In this document: positions 25,783 through 34,169 of the stretch, piece by piece
Layout: each line of letters opens with the position of its first letter
Position numbering within the stretch: the stretch's first letter is position 1
NCBI GenBank assembly: GCA_963709525.1
Contig: CAVPXB010000025.1
Location: forward strand, 37,160-101,159
DNA: 64,000 nt
Origin: CAIWHR01 sp963709525
GTDB taxonomy: Bacteria; Pseudomonadota; Gammaproteobacteria; Burkholderiales; Casimicrobiaceae
Direction: 5' to 3'
Notes under the pieces: generated by a model
Told to the model about the DNA's origin: nothing
Database searches by the model: none
The model's input: only the letters and a program-made list of their open reading frames with translations
Translations under genes and position numbers: made by a program

Positions 25783-26883
25783 ATGACGTCCGAGCTCTAC
25801 GCAGGCGTGATGTCGGGAACCAGCCTTGACGGCGTCGATGCCGTTGTCGCCGACTTCGGCGGCAGCGCGGCGCGCTGTCGCCTTCTCGGTTTCGCGTCGT
25901 CGCCTTTGCCGGCCCCATTGCGCGATGGCCTGCTGGCGCTGCAGCGCAGCGGCAACGACGAGTTCGCGCGCGCCGCAATCGCCGCCAACGCGCTCGCCGA
26001 CGCGTACGCCGACGCGATCATCGCCGCCTGCGCTGCCGCCGGCGTCACGCCCGACCAGCTGGCCGCAGCCGGCGTTCACGGCCAGACCCTCCGCCACCGC
26101 CCCGACGCGGGGTGGACGCTGCAGATCAACAATCCCGCTCGCGTCGTCGAGCGCTGCGGCGCCTGTGTCGTCGCCGATTTCCGCAGCCGGGATGTGGCTG
26201 CCGGAGGGCAGGGGGCGCCGCTGGTTCCCGCGTTCCACGCCGCGGTGTTTGCCGGCGACAGGCACCGGGTGATCGTCAATATCGGGGGTATCGCCAACCT
26301 GACGGACCTCCCCCCGGCGGGCGCCGTGCGCGGTTTCGATACCGGTCCGGGCAACGTGCTGCTCGATCTGTGGCATGCGCGGCACCAGGGCGGACGCTTC
26401 GACGCCGACGGCGCCTGGTCGCTGACGGGTCGCGCCGACGCCCGCTTGCTCGAGGCGTTGCTGGCCGAGCCGTTCCTCTCGCTGCCGCCGCCCCGAAGCA
26501 CGGGGCGCGATCTCTTCAATGCCGACTGGCTGGACGCCCGACTCGCGGGCCGGCACCTGGCGCCCGCCGACGTGCAGGCGACGCTCGTCGCCTGCACGGC
26601 ACGCACGATCGGTGACGCGATTCGGACCCACTGCGCCGGGGCGCGCGATGTTCTCGTTTGCGGCGGGGGCGCGAGCAATATTGCGTTGATGGCGGCGCTT
26701 GCCGCCGAGTGTTCCGGCGCTACGGTGGCGACAACCGATGCCGCCGGCATCGACCCGCGACACGTCGAGGCTTTGGCGTTTGCCTGGCTCGCGCGCGAGG
26801 CGCTGGCAGGGCGTCCGGGGAACCTGCCCGCGGTCACCGGCGCGCGCGGCTCGCGGGTGCTGGGCGCCATCTATCCGCGCTGA
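25783..26883 (+). CDS. anmK: Anhydro-N-acetylmuramic acid kinase
   Basis: A 366-residue cytosolic kinase of the ASKHA superfamily. It phosphorylates and opens anhydroMurNAc released from peptidoglycan, feeding MurNAc-6-phosphate back into recycling. Motifs: GVMSGTSLDGVDAV (phosphate loop), AAGVHGQTLRHRP, ADFRSRDVAAGGQGAPLVP, NIGGIANLT, GFDTGPGNVLLD and VCGGGASN. The start at ATG 25783 begins the conserved protein. The upstream palindrome is likely to affect its expression. Confidence 0.95.
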   Translation: MTSELYAGVMSGTSLDGVDAVVADFGGSAARCRLLGFASSPLPAPLRDGLLALQRSGNDEFARAAIAANALADAYADAIIAACAAAGVTPDQLAAAGVHGQTLRHRPDAGWTLQINNPARVVERCGACVVADFRSRDVAAGGQGAPLVPAFHAAVFAGDRHRVIVNIGGIANLTDLPPAGAVRGFDTGPGNVLLDLWHARHQGGRFDADGAWSLTGRADARLLEALLAEPFLSLPPPRSTGRDLFNADWLDARLAGRHLAPADVQATLVACTARTIGDAIRTHCAGARDVLVCGGGASNIALMAALAAECSGATVATTDAAGIDPRHVEALAFAWLAREALAGRPGNLPAVTGARGSRVLGAIYPR

Positions 26884-26926
26884 CCGATCGCAGCGCTCCG
26901 CCGGGTGCGCTCGAAGCCCGCGTCGA

Positions 26927-26955
26927 TGAAAAACGGGACCGCGAAGGGTCCCGTT
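26927..26955 (-). terminator. Rho-independent terminator of erpA
   Basis: AACGGGACC (26932-26940) pairs with GGTCCCGTT (26947-26955) across a 6-base loop. Read leftwards, a short T-run (TTTTC) follows. It lies 24 bases after the erpA stop and between the convergent anmK and erpA genes. Confidence 0.75.
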
Positions 26956-26978
26956 CCGGTGCTCGATGCGAAGAACCG

Positions 26979-27329
26979 TTACGCGGAGAACGACGACCCG
27001 CAGCCGCAGGTGGTGGTCGCGTTGGGGTTCTTGATGACGAACTGCGCGCCTTCAAGCCCTTCCTGGTAATCGATTTCGGCGCCGACGAGGTATTGATAGC
27101 TCATCGGGTCGATCAGCAGCGTGACGCCGTTCTTGGTCATCGCCGTGTCGTCTTCGTTGGTGACCTCGTCGAACGTGAAGCCGTATTGAAAACCGGAGCA
27201 GCCGCCCCCCGTCACGAAGACGCGCAGCTTGAGGTCGACATTGCCTTCCTCCTCGATCAATTCCTTGACCTTGGCGGCGGCGTTATCGGTGAACAGCAAC
27301 GGTGCGGGCATCTCGGTCATCGCATTCAT
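26979..27329 (-). CDS. erpA: Iron-sulfur cluster insertion protein ErpA
   Basis: A 116-residue A-type carrier that delivers [Fe-S] clusters to apoproteins. The three cluster ligands are visible: Cys44 in GGGCSGFQYG and Cys108/Cys110 in TTTCGCGSS near the C-terminus. The length is normal. The ATG at 27329 is chosen over an in-frame upstream start because AAGGAG lies six bases before it. It sits in the conserved rplM-to-anmK block with its own terminator. Confidence 0.95.
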   Translation of the reverse strand: MNAMTEMPAPLLFTDNAAAKVKELIEEEGNVDLKLRVFVTGGGCSGFQYGFTFDEVTNEDDTAMTKNGVTLLIDPMSYQYLVGAEIDYQEGLEGAQFVIKNPNATTTCGCGSSFSA

Positions 27330-27451
27330 CAGGCACTCCTTCAGGGACAATGGGCGGAATTATCGAAGCTTCCGCCGGTTCGCCGCAACCCTGCCGCCGA
27401 TGGGGTCGGTCAGGTTTGCGGCTGGGGCCGGACGGCCCCCCTGGGCATCCT

Positions 27452-27856
27452 TCAATCGGCGGATGCCCGTTTCAGTTCGACCACGGAGGCGCTGCCCGGT
27501 TCGGCGTGGCTGAGCCGACCCTGGACGACCGCGCCCACGTGCATCTCGATCTGCTTGTACGCCACGTCTCCCGAAATGCGGGCTTTCGACTGCATTTCAA
27601 GGTAGTCGTCGGCCGTGACCGGGCCGTTGACCGTTCCGTTGACGACGACGTGCGACACACGGATCTCGCCATCGACGCGCGCCTGCTCGCTGATCACCAG
27701 CGTGCACGGGTCGCCATTGGCCGCCGTGACGTTGCCGCGCACCTGGCCGTCGATACGCAGCCCGCCGGCAAACGAGATGTCGCCATTGACGACTGTTCCC
27801 GCGCCGATCAGGCTGTCGATCCGCTTCTGCGGCGAGTTCTTCTTCGTGCCCCACAT
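27452..27856 (-). CDS. Bactofilin
   Basis: A 134-residue polymer-forming cytoskeletal protein. The central region (residues about 15-115) is a right-handed beta-helix of repeating hydrophobic/Gly turns (GTVVNGDISFAGGLRIDGQV, GEIRVSHVVVNGTVNGPV), flanked by short polar tails, as in bactofilins. Members assemble into membrane-associated filaments that position peptidoglycan enzymes; the nearby murein genes fit this. The start at 27856 has GAGGAG seven bases upstream. It follows the DUF6776 gene by 11 bases. Confidence 0.92.
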   Translation of the reverse strand: MWGTKKNSPQKRIDSLIGAGTVVNGDISFAGGLRIDGQVRGNVTAANGDPCTLVISEQARVDGEIRVSHVVVNGTVNGPVTADDYLEMQSKARISGDVAYKQIEMHVGAVVQGRLSHAEPGSASVVELKRASAD

Positions 27857-27867
27857 CGGGATTCTCC

Positions 27868-28626
27868 TCACATCTGCACACTGCGGGTCGCCCGCGGCGT
27901 CGCTTGTCCCGCTTCGAACGCGCGCGCAACGACAGCTCGCACCGAGGCTCCCGCCGGGACCTCGAACGTGCCTTCAAGCCGCTGATAATACTTGAACTTG
28001 AGCTTGAGCGCAGGCGCGGTGCGCGGCTGCTCGTCGGGCAGGCTCAGGATGGCGGAGCGCGGGCCGGCGCCGTCGGGTTGCAGGGTCACCTGCAGCGTCA
28101 TGTGGCCGTCGAAATCGTCGCTGGGCTTGCCGCCGCGGACGACCAGCAGGCTGTAGTGGTAGGCATTGTCGCGTTCCCGCTCGATGGCGACACGCTGGAT
28201 CGTCAGCCCCGCCTGTTTGTGCGTATCCGACACTAACTGCTGCAAAAATACGAGTTCTTCCTTCAACTGCGAGTTCTCGTTCTGCAGCTCCGCTGCCTGT
28301 TTGGTCAGCGTCGCCTGCGCTCCGCGAGTCATCGCCAGTTCGCTGTCCTGCTGCGATGCGCGGGTTCGCAGTTCCGCCGCCTCGCCGCGCAGCTGCGCCA
28401 CTTCCGCTTCCACCATCGACAGCTTGGCCTCGACCTCCTTGCGGTTGAAGCCGCCGAAAATCTGCCCGAAGTCGAAGCCCCACCACCACATTCCGCCGAT
28501 GATCAGGAGCAACCCGAAACCCAGCGTCGCTCGCCAGGGCCAGGGCAGGTGCGAGCGCACCGACATCCGCGGTGCATCGATCGAAAAGTGCTGGCGCGCG
28601 CGGCGCCAAAGGGCGTGCGGAGTCAA
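27868..28626 (-). CDS. DUF6776 coiled-coil membrane protein
   Basis: A protein of about 252 residues with one membrane segment (TLGFGLLLIIGGMWWWGF). A coiled coil of about 80 residues follows, rich in Glu, Gln and Leu (VEAEVAQLRGEAAELRTRA onward), and then a beta-rich C-terminal domain. The family is common beside bactofilin genes in Betaproteobacteria and has no known biochemical role; a periplasmic scaffold role is an inference. The conserved APRMSVRSHLPW motif suggests translation starts upstream of that Met. TTG 28626 is the first candidate after argC, so the start is uncertain. Confidence 0.75.
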   Translation of the reverse strand: MTPHALWRRARQHFSIDAPRMSVRSHLPWPWRATLGFGLLLIIGGMWWWGFDFGQIFGGFNRKEVEAKLSMVEAEVAQLRGEAAELRTRASQQDSELAMTRGAQATLTKQAAELQNENSQLKEELVFLQQLVSDTHKQAGLTIQRVAIERERDNAYHYSLLVVRGGKPSDDFDGHMTLQVTLQPDGAGPRSAILSLPDEQPRTAPALKLKFKYYQRLEGTFEVPAGASVRAVVARAFEAGQATPRATRSVQM

Positions 28627-28628
28627 GA

Positions 28629-29660
28629 TCAGGGCAGCACGGGCAGCGCCGACAGGCCGGTGGTTTCCGGCAGTCCGAACATCAGATTCATGCACTGGAC
28701 GGCCTGCCCGGAGGCGCCCTTGACCAGGTTGTCCTGCACGACCAGCAGCATGACCAGGTTGCTGCCCGGCGGCTGATGGATCGCGATGCGCAGCATGTTC
28801 GACGCGCGCACGCTGCGCGTGTCGGGCATCGAGCCCGGTGGAAGCACGTCGACGAAGGCCTCGCCGGCGTAGCGCTGCTCGAACAGCGCCTGGAGGTCGA
28901 CGTCCTTGCGCGTGATTTCGGCGTACAGCGTCGAATGCATGCCGCGAATCATCGGCACGAGATGCGGGGTGAAGACGAGGCCGACCGGCGCGGCCGAGAA
29001 ACGCGCCAGCTGCAGGACCGTTTCAGGATGGTGGCGATGGCCGTTGACGCTGTAGGCCCTGAAGCTGTCGGCCGCTTCGGCAAAGAGCAGCCCCAGCTCG
29101 GCCTTGCGACCGCCACCGGATACGCCGGACTTGCAATCGGCGATCAATCGGCTGGCATCGACGACCCCGGCTTCGAGCAGCGGCGCGAAGCCCAGCTGCA
29201 TCGTCGTGGGGTAACAGCCAGGATTGGCGACGATACGCGCCTTGGCGATGGCTGCGCGGTTGAGTTCGGGCAATCCGTACGCTGCTTCGGCGAGGAGGTC
29301 CGGGCAGGTGTGCGGAATGCCGTACCACTTTTCGAAGACGGCCGGATCCTTGAGGCGGAAGTCGGCCGCGAGGTCGACGATGCGGACACCGGCGGCCAGC
29401 AGCTCGCGCGCCTGCGCCATCGCAACGCCGTGGGGCGTGGCGAAGAAGACGACGTTGCAGGACGCGAGGTCGGCGCTCTCGGGATCGGTGAACGAGAGGT
29501 CGTAGCGGCCGCGCAGGCTGGGGAACATGTCGGCCACGCGCGTGCCGGCGTCCTTGCGCGACGTGATGGCGCGCACGTGTGCCTGGGGGTGGCCGGCCAG
29601 AAGACGCAGCAACTCGACGCCCGTGTAGCCGGTGCCGCCAACAATGCCGATCTTGATCAT
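28629..29660 (-). CDS. argC: N-acetyl-gamma-glutamyl-phosphate reductase
   Basis: A 343-residue NADPH-dependent reductase for the third step of arginine synthesis. The N-terminal Rossmann motif is IGIVGGTGYTGVELLRLL and the catalytic cysteine lies in VANPGCYPTTMQL. The His-rich NGHRHHPE and FTPHLVPMIRGM are in the second domain. The ATG at 29660 has GAGG about nine bases upstream; another ATG two codons earlier is possible. It is downstream of rpsI in the usual beta-proteobacterial order. Confidence 0.95.
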   Translation of the reverse strand: MIKIGIVGGTGYTGVELLRLLAGHPQAHVRAITSRKDAGTRVADMFPSLRGRYDLSFTDPESADLASCNVVFFATPHGVAMAQARELLAAGVRIVDLAADFRLKDPAVFEKWYGIPHTCPDLLAEAAYGLPELNRAAIAKARIVANPGCYPTTMQLGFAPLLEAGVVDASRLIADCKSGVSGGGRKAELGLLFAEAADSFRAYSVNGHRHHPETVLQLARFSAAPVGLVFTPHLVPMIRGMHSTLYAEITRKDVDLQALFEQRYAGEAFVDVLPPGSMPDTRSVRASNMLRIAIHQPPGSNLVMLLVVQDNLVKGASGQAVQCMNLMFGLPETTGLSALPVLP

Positions 29661-29751
29661 GGGCATGATCCTCGATTGAACGTCGATTCTAGCACCGGTC
29701 CGCCAACCTTCATGACGATGGAATGGACCGGCGGCGGCGGGCACCAACACG

Positions 29752-29775
29752 AAGGCCGCCTCGGAGGGCGGCCTT
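29752..29775 (-). terminator. Hairpin after rpsI
   Basis: AAGGCCGCC (29752-29760) pairs perfectly with GGCGGCCTT (29767-29775). It lies 20 bases past the rpsI stop. The expected T-run is weak, so partial read-through into argC is likely. Confidence 0.5.
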
Positions 29776-29795
29776 GGCTCGGAGCGCGCGGGACG

Positions 29796-30188
29796 TCAGC
29801 GCTTGGAGAACTGCTTGCGACGGCGCGCCTTGTGCAGGCCGACCTTCTTGCGCTCGACCTCGCGCGCGTCGCGGGTGACGAGCCCCGCCTTGGACAGCGT
29901 CGGCTTCAACTGCGCGTCGTAGTCGATCAGCGCGCGCGTGATGCCGTGACGGACGGCGCCAGCCTGGCCCGATTCGCCGCCGCCGGCGACGTTGACCATG
30001 ATGTCGAAGGTCGCGTCGTGGTTGGTGAGCTTCAGCGGCTGGCGGACGACCATTCGACCGGTTTCGCGCCCGAAAAACTCATCGACGGGCTTGTCGTTGA
30101 CGACGATGTTTCCGGTGCCCTTCTTGAGGAACACGCGTGCGACCGCGCTCTTGCGGCGGCCCGTTCCGTAATAGTAGTTGCCGATCAT
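29796..30188 (-). CDS. rpsI: 30S ribosomal protein S9
   Basis: A 130-residue small-subunit protein whose C-terminal arginine-rich tail (KARRRKQFSKR) reaches the P-site tRNA. Family motifs: YYYGTGRRKSAVARVFL, GGGESGQAGAVRHGITRAL and VTRDAREVERKKVG. The ATG at 30188 starts the conserved protein. It is eight bases downstream of rplM, the universal pairing. Confidence 0.98.
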   Translation of the reverse strand: MIGNYYYGTGRRKSAVARVFLKKGTGNIVVNDKPVDEFFGRETGRMVVRQPLKLTNHDATFDIMVNVAGGGESGQAGAVRHGITRALIDYDAQLKPTLSKAGLVTRDAREVERKKVGLHKARRRKQFSKR

Positions 30189-30196
30189 GGGAGGCT

Positions 30197-30625
30197 TCAG
30201 ATATCCAGGGTTTTCGGTTGTTGCGCCGTGTGCGGATGCGTGGCTCCCGCATAGCACTTCAGTTTTTTCAGCATCTTGTAGCCAAGCGGCCCCTTGGGCA
30301 GCATGCCCTTGACCGCCTTCTCGAGGGCGCGGCCGGGAAAGCGCTGCTGCATCTTCGAGAAATTCGTCGTCGAAATGCCCCCCGGGTAGCCGCTGTGCCG
30401 GTGGTAGAGCTTGTCTTCGGCCTTGTTGCCGGTGACGCGAAGCTTTTCGACACTGGTCACGACGATGAAGTCACCGGTGTCCACGTGCGGCGTGTAGATG
30501 GGTTTGTGCTTGCCGCGCAGGCGCAGCGCGATTTGGCTCGCGAGGCGCCCGAGCACCTTGTCCGTGGCGTCGACCACGAACCAATCCCGCTGGATTTCGT
30601 GGGGCTTGGCGGAATAGGTTTTCAT
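30197..30625 (-). CDS. rplM: 50S ribosomal protein L13
   Basis: A 142-residue early-assembly large-subunit protein. Visible motifs: VVDATDKVLGRLASQIALRL, YTPHVDTGDFIVV, and KAVKGMLPKGPLGYKMLKKL. It opens the rplM-rpsI operon. A consensus-like promoter lies 40-68 bases upstream. Confidence 0.98.
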   Translation of the reverse strand: MKTYSAKPHEIQRDWFVVDATDKVLGRLASQIALRLRGKHKPIYTPHVDTGDFIVVTSVEKLRVTGNKAEDKLYHRHSGYPGGISTTNFSKMQQRFPGRALEKAVKGMLPKGPLGYKMLKKLKCYAGATHPHTAQQPKTLDI

Positions 30626-30664
30626 TGGAATGTCCAGAGTTGTGTCAATTCAGCAAAGTCCGGC

Positions 30665-30693
30665 ATCATAATCCGTTCCGGCGATTCGGGCAA
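30665..30693 (-). promoter_or_regulatory. rplM: rplM-rpsI promoter
   Basis: On the minus strand, TTGCCC (30693-30688) and TATGAT (30670-30665) are separated by exactly 17 bases, followed by a leader of roughly 35 nt to the rplM start. This looks like a housekeeping sigma-70 promoter. It begins about 43 bases after the terminator of the small RNA candidate. Confidence 0.75.
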
Positions 30694-30735
30694 GCCGCAT
30701 CCTGCCAGCGCGGTCGCGGCGCCCGCAAACCGAAG

Positions 30736-30860
30736 AAAAAAAGGGCGCGGTCTTTTGGGACCGCGCCCGAGGATTCCGCCCTAGGAGGAGGAAGGGAGGA
30801 ATTGCCTGCAGATGGGGTAGGAGGTACCCCGGAGGACTGCAGACAGGAAGAATCGTGGCA
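30736..30860 (-). ncRNA. Candidate small RNA with repeated anti-Shine-Dalgarno motifs
   Basis: A near-perfect intrinsic terminator on the minus strand (stem 30743-30752 with 30759-30768, then seven U at 30742-30736) has no coding gene in front of it. Just upstream is a hairpin GGGGUA/UACCCC (30830-30825 with 30819-30814) whose loop is exactly CCUCC. It is enclosed by a CUGCAG/CUGCAG stem (30842-30837 with 30811-30806). The linker carries UCCUCC, CCUCCC and CCUCCUCC. These complement ribosome binding sites, so a trans-acting translational repressor is plausible. The 5' end and promoter are not evident. It could instead be a leader/attenuator of the rplM operon. Confidence 0.6.
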
Positions 30861-31027
30861 TATTGCGCTGCACAATGCAAGCCGCTGGATTGGTGCATCG
30901 CACAGTCGGCAATGAGCATTTACAGGCGGGTCATTCAACGTAAGTGGGCGCTTGCTATTGTCGGCTCTGCCCAGATCGGTGCAGGCGTGCACACTTTTAG
31001 GCTTTTGCGACCAAAGGGTGACAACCC

Positions 31028-31471
31028 ATGAAAACGCGGGTGAAATGGAACGAAGGAATGAGTTTCGTCGGCGAAACCGGCAGCGGCCATGCGCTGTTGA
31101 TCGACGGCGCGCCGACCCACGGGGGACGCAACCTCGGTCCCCGGCCGATGGAGCTGGTGCTCCTGGGCGCTGCCGGCTGTACTGCGTTCGACGTCGTGAT
31201 GATCCTGAAGAAGGCCCGCCAGCCGATCGCGGACTGCGCCGTCGAGGCCGAGGGCACGCGGGCCGAGTCCGATCCCATGGTGTTCACCCGCATCCACTTC
31301 CGCTACGTGGTGGCGGGCAAGGGGCTCGACCCGAGGCAGGTTGAACGGGCGGTCAAGCTGTCGAAGGAAAAGTACTGCTCGGCCACCATCATGCTCGCCA
31401 GGACGGCGGAGCTGAGCTTCGACATCACGATCGTCGACGGCGACTCGGTGCCGGCACCGATTGCGGACTGA
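31028..31471 (+). CDS. OsmC/Ohr-family protein (YhfA-like)
   Basis: A 147-residue OsmC-fold protein. The two catalytic-type cysteines of the superfamily are present, Cys51 in LGAAGCTAFDVV and Cys117 in SKEKYCSATIML. The overall pattern (PMELVLLGAAGCTA, MVFTRIHFRYVV) fits the YhfA subgroup rather than true Ohr. OsmC relatives reduce organic hydroperoxides with dithiol donors, but the YhfA group is less well characterised. It stands alone, with its promoter region shared with the small RNA candidate. Confidence 0.87.
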   Translation: MKTRVKWNEGMSFVGETGSGHALLIDGAPTHGGRNLGPRPMELVLLGAAGCTAFDVVMILKKARQPIADCAVEAEGTRAESDPMVFTRIHFRYVVAGKGLDPRQVERAVKLSKEKYCSATIMLARTAELSFDITIVDGDSVPAPIAD

Positions 31472-31534
31472 GCGCGCCCGCATCGGCGCGTGCGGTCGTC
31501 CGGTCCGGCCGGGAGGCGTTCGCGCCCCCGAGGG

Positions 31535-32407
31535 TCAATCGCGCAGGGCGCGCGCCAGGCTCGACGTATCCCAGCGCCCGCCCCCCATGGCCTGGAGGCG
31601 GGCGTAGAACTGGTCGACCAGCGCCGTCACCGGGAGCTGCGAGCCATTGGCGCGTGCCTCCTCGATGCAGATGCCGAGGTCCTTGCGCATCCAGTCGACG
31701 GCGAATCCATGGTCGAACTTGTCGGCGATCATGGTCTTGCCGCGATTGTCCATTTGCCACGACTGCGCGGCGCCCTTGCCGATGACGTCGAGCACGCGTT
31801 CGACGTCGAGGCCCGCGCGGGTCCCGAAGTGGATCGCCTCGGCGAGCGCCTGCACCAGCCCGGCGATGCAGATCTGGTTGACCATCTTGGTGAGCTGCCC
31901 GCTGCCGGGCCCCCCCATCAGCGTGACGGCGCGCGCATAGTGAGCGAGCAACGGCTCCGCGGCGGCGAACGCCGGCGCGTCGCCGCCGGCCATGATCGTG
32001 AGCTTGCCGTTTTCCGCGCCTGCCTGCCCGCCGGAAACCGGCGCGTCGAGGAAGGCGACGCCTTTCGCGGCCGCGAGGGCATGAATCTCGCGGGCGACAC
32101 CCGCCGATGCCGTCGTGTGATCGACGAGGATTGCACCGTGCTTCATCGTCGCCAGCGCGCCCTCCGGTCCTGCGGCCACGGCGCGGACGTCGTCGTCGTT
32201 GCCGACACACATCATGACGACTTCCGCGTCGGCGGCGGCAAGCCCCGGCGTGGCGGCGCTTTGCCCGCCGTGGCGCGCCACCCAGGCGGCGGCCTTTGCC
32301 GGTGACCGGTTGAAAACGGTGACGCGGTGTCCTGCCGCCGCAAGGTGGCCGGCCATCGGGAAACCCATCACGCCCAGGCCCAGGAAGGCCACCGTCCGTT
32401 CGCTCAT
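31535..32407 (-). CDS. 3-hydroxyisobutyrate dehydrogenase-family oxidoreductase
   Basis: A 290-residue NAD(P)-dependent beta-hydroxyacid dehydrogenase. The Rossmann motif is AFLGLGVMGFPMAGHL, the substrate-binding DAPVSGGQAGAENGKL and the catalytic-lysine region GSGQLTKMVNQ are intact. Substrates in the family include 3-hydroxyisobutyrate, tartronate semialdehyde and glyoxylate/succinate semialdehyde, and context does not choose between them. The ATG at 32407 starts the protein; the longer open frame upstream has no similarity. Confidence 0.9.
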   Translation of the reverse strand: MSERTVAFLGLGVMGFPMAGHLAAAGHRVTVFNRSPAKAAAWVARHGGQSAATPGLAAADAEVVMMCVGNDDDVRAVAAGPEGALATMKHGAILVDHTTASAGVAREIHALAAAKGVAFLDAPVSGGQAGAENGKLTIMAGGDAPAFAAAEPLLAHYARAVTLMGGPGSGQLTKMVNQICIAGLVQALAEAIHFGTRAGLDVERVLDVIGKGAAQSWQMDNRGKTMIADKFDHGFAVDWMRKDLGICIEEARANGSQLPVTALVDQFYARLQAMGGGRWDTSSLARALRD

Positions 32408-32535
32408 CGCACGATCCTTTCGTTGTCGGATTCCTGCTCGACGCCGCAATGCGGCGGTAGTGCGTCGCGGCCGCAGCGCGACTTCAGAAGGAGTATCGCC
32501 AGCCCGAGCAAGTCCTCTGGAGGGAACATCCGCCG

Positions 32536-33948
32536 TCAGCGACCGAGTGCCGCCCGCGCAGCGGCGATCGCGGCGCGCACCTGCGCCGGCGCGGTACCCC
32601 CGGCGTGATTGCGGCTCGCCACCGACCCTTCGAGCGTCAGCACCGCGAATACGTCGTCGCCGATCAGTGGCGAGAACCGGCGCAGGTCGTCGATGCGCAG
32701 GTCGGCAAGGTCGCGGCCCAGGCCTTCGGCGTGGCGCACCGCGAGCGCCACCGCTTCGTGCGCATCGCGGAACGGCAGCCCCTTCTTCACGAGATAGTCG
32801 GCGAGATCGGTGGCGGTGGCGAACCCGTCGCGGGCAGCGTCGCGCATGCGGTCGGCATTCACGCTGATGCCGGTGGCCGTGAGGTCGGCCATGATGGCCA
32901 GCGTGTCGGAAAGCGTGTCGACGGTGTCGAACAGCGGTTCCTTGTCTTCCTGATTGTCCTTGTTGTAGGCCAGCGGCTGGCCCTTCATCAGCATGACGAG
33001 CCCGATCAGGCTGCCGACGACGCGGCCGGTCTTGCCGCGAACGAGTTCGGGCACGTCGGGGTTCCTTTTCTGCGGCATGATCGAGCTGCCGGTGCAGAAG
33101 CGGTCCGCGAGCCTGATGAATCCGAAGCGCGGGCTCAGCCAGAGGATCAGCTCCTCGGCGAACCGGGACAGGTGCAGCATGACCAATGCCGCGGCGGCGG
33201 TGAATTCGATCGCAAAGTCGCGATCGGACACCGCATCGAGCGAGTTGCCGCACAGGGCTTCGAAGCCGAGCTCGCGCGCGACGCGCTCGCGATCGATCGG
33301 GTAGCTGGTGCCGGCCAGCGCGGCGCTGCCGAGCGGCAGGCGGTTCACGCGCCGGCGGCAGTCGGCAAAGCGTTCCGCGTCGCGGGCGAGCATCGCTTCG
33401 TACGCGAGCAGGTGATGGCCGAAGGTGACCGGCTGCGCGACCTGCAGGTGCGTGAAACCCGGCATGATGGTGTCGGCGTGCTGTTCGGCGAGACCAAGCA
33501 GGGCCAGGCGCAGCGTCGTGATCTGTCCGGCCAGCTCGTCGATGGCGCCGCGCAGCCAGAGACGCAGGTCGGTGGCCACCTGGTCGTTGCGCGAGCGTGC
33601 GGTATGCAGCCGCTTGCCGGCGTCGCCAACCAGCGCAGTGAGGCGCTTCTCGATGTTGAAATGGACGTCTTCGAGGTCGCGCGACCAGGTAAATTCGCCG
33701 CGCGCGATCTCGTCACTGATCGTCGCCATCCCGCGTTCGATCGCGGCGAGGTCGCCGTGCGAAAGCACGCCGACGGCAGCGAGCATGCGGGCATGCGCGA
33801 GCGAACCCGCGATGTCGACTTCCGCCAGCCGCTGGTCGAAATCGACCGAGGCGGTGTAGCGCTTGACGCGCTCGGCGACCGGCTCCGCAAAACGCCCCGA
33901 CCAGCCGCGGGCAGGCGAAGAATCGGGGGCAGCGGGGGAGTCGGTCAT
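32536..33948 (-). CDS. argH: Argininosuccinate lyase
   Basis: A 470-residue enzyme of the fumarase/aspartase superfamily that releases arginine and fumarate in the last step of arginine synthesis. Motifs: WSGRFAEPVAERVKRYTASV at the N-terminus, HTARSRNDQVATDLRLW, GFTHLQVAQPVTFGHHLL, and the signature GSSIMPQKRNPD with the catalytic Ser loop. The start at ATG 33948 fits family length. It is divergent from algZ, a conserved beta-proteobacterial neighbourhood. Confidence 0.96.
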   Translation of the reverse strand: MTDSPAAPDSSPARGWSGRFAEPVAERVKRYTASVDFDQRLAEVDIAGSLAHARMLAAVGVLSHGDLAAIERGMATISDEIARGEFTWSRDLEDVHFNIEKRLTALVGDAGKRLHTARSRNDQVATDLRLWLRGAIDELAGQITTLRLALLGLAEQHADTIMPGFTHLQVAQPVTFGHHLLAYEAMLARDAERFADCRRRVNRLPLGSAALAGTSYPIDRERVARELGFEALCGNSLDAVSDRDFAIEFTAAAALVMLHLSRFAEELILWLSPRFGFIRLADRFCTGSSIMPQKRNPDVPELVRGKTGRVVGSLIGLVMLMKGQPLAYNKDNQEDKEPLFDTVDTLSDTLAIMADLTATGISVNADRMRDAARDGFATATDLADYLVKKGLPFRDAHEAVALAVRHAEGLGRDLADLRIDDLRRFSPLIGDDVFAVLTLEGSVASRNHAGGTAPAQVRAAIAAARAALGR

Positions 33949-34169
33949 GGGAAAGCTCGCTTGACGGGGCGAAGGATGGGCAGCCTGGCGCGCGAAGCCG
34001 ATCGCCGGAGGACGCAAAAGCGCTGGAATGCTGCGAAGCCGCACCGGGCAAGCGATTGTTCCTTGCCTCGACGGCGTGGGTTGCCGACAATAGCTACTTC
34101 ATCGCTCTCGGTCATGCACCGGGCACGATTCGTGGAGCGGAAGCGCGGCACCGGCGCCCGTTATCCTTC

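Noticed and set aside
30781..30822. Strong plus-strand ribosome-site-like run (AGGAGGAGG, GGGAGGA) followed by ATGGGGTAG
   Set aside because: It would encode only two residues. The same bases make better sense as anti-SD motifs of a minus-strand RNA ending at a perfect terminator.
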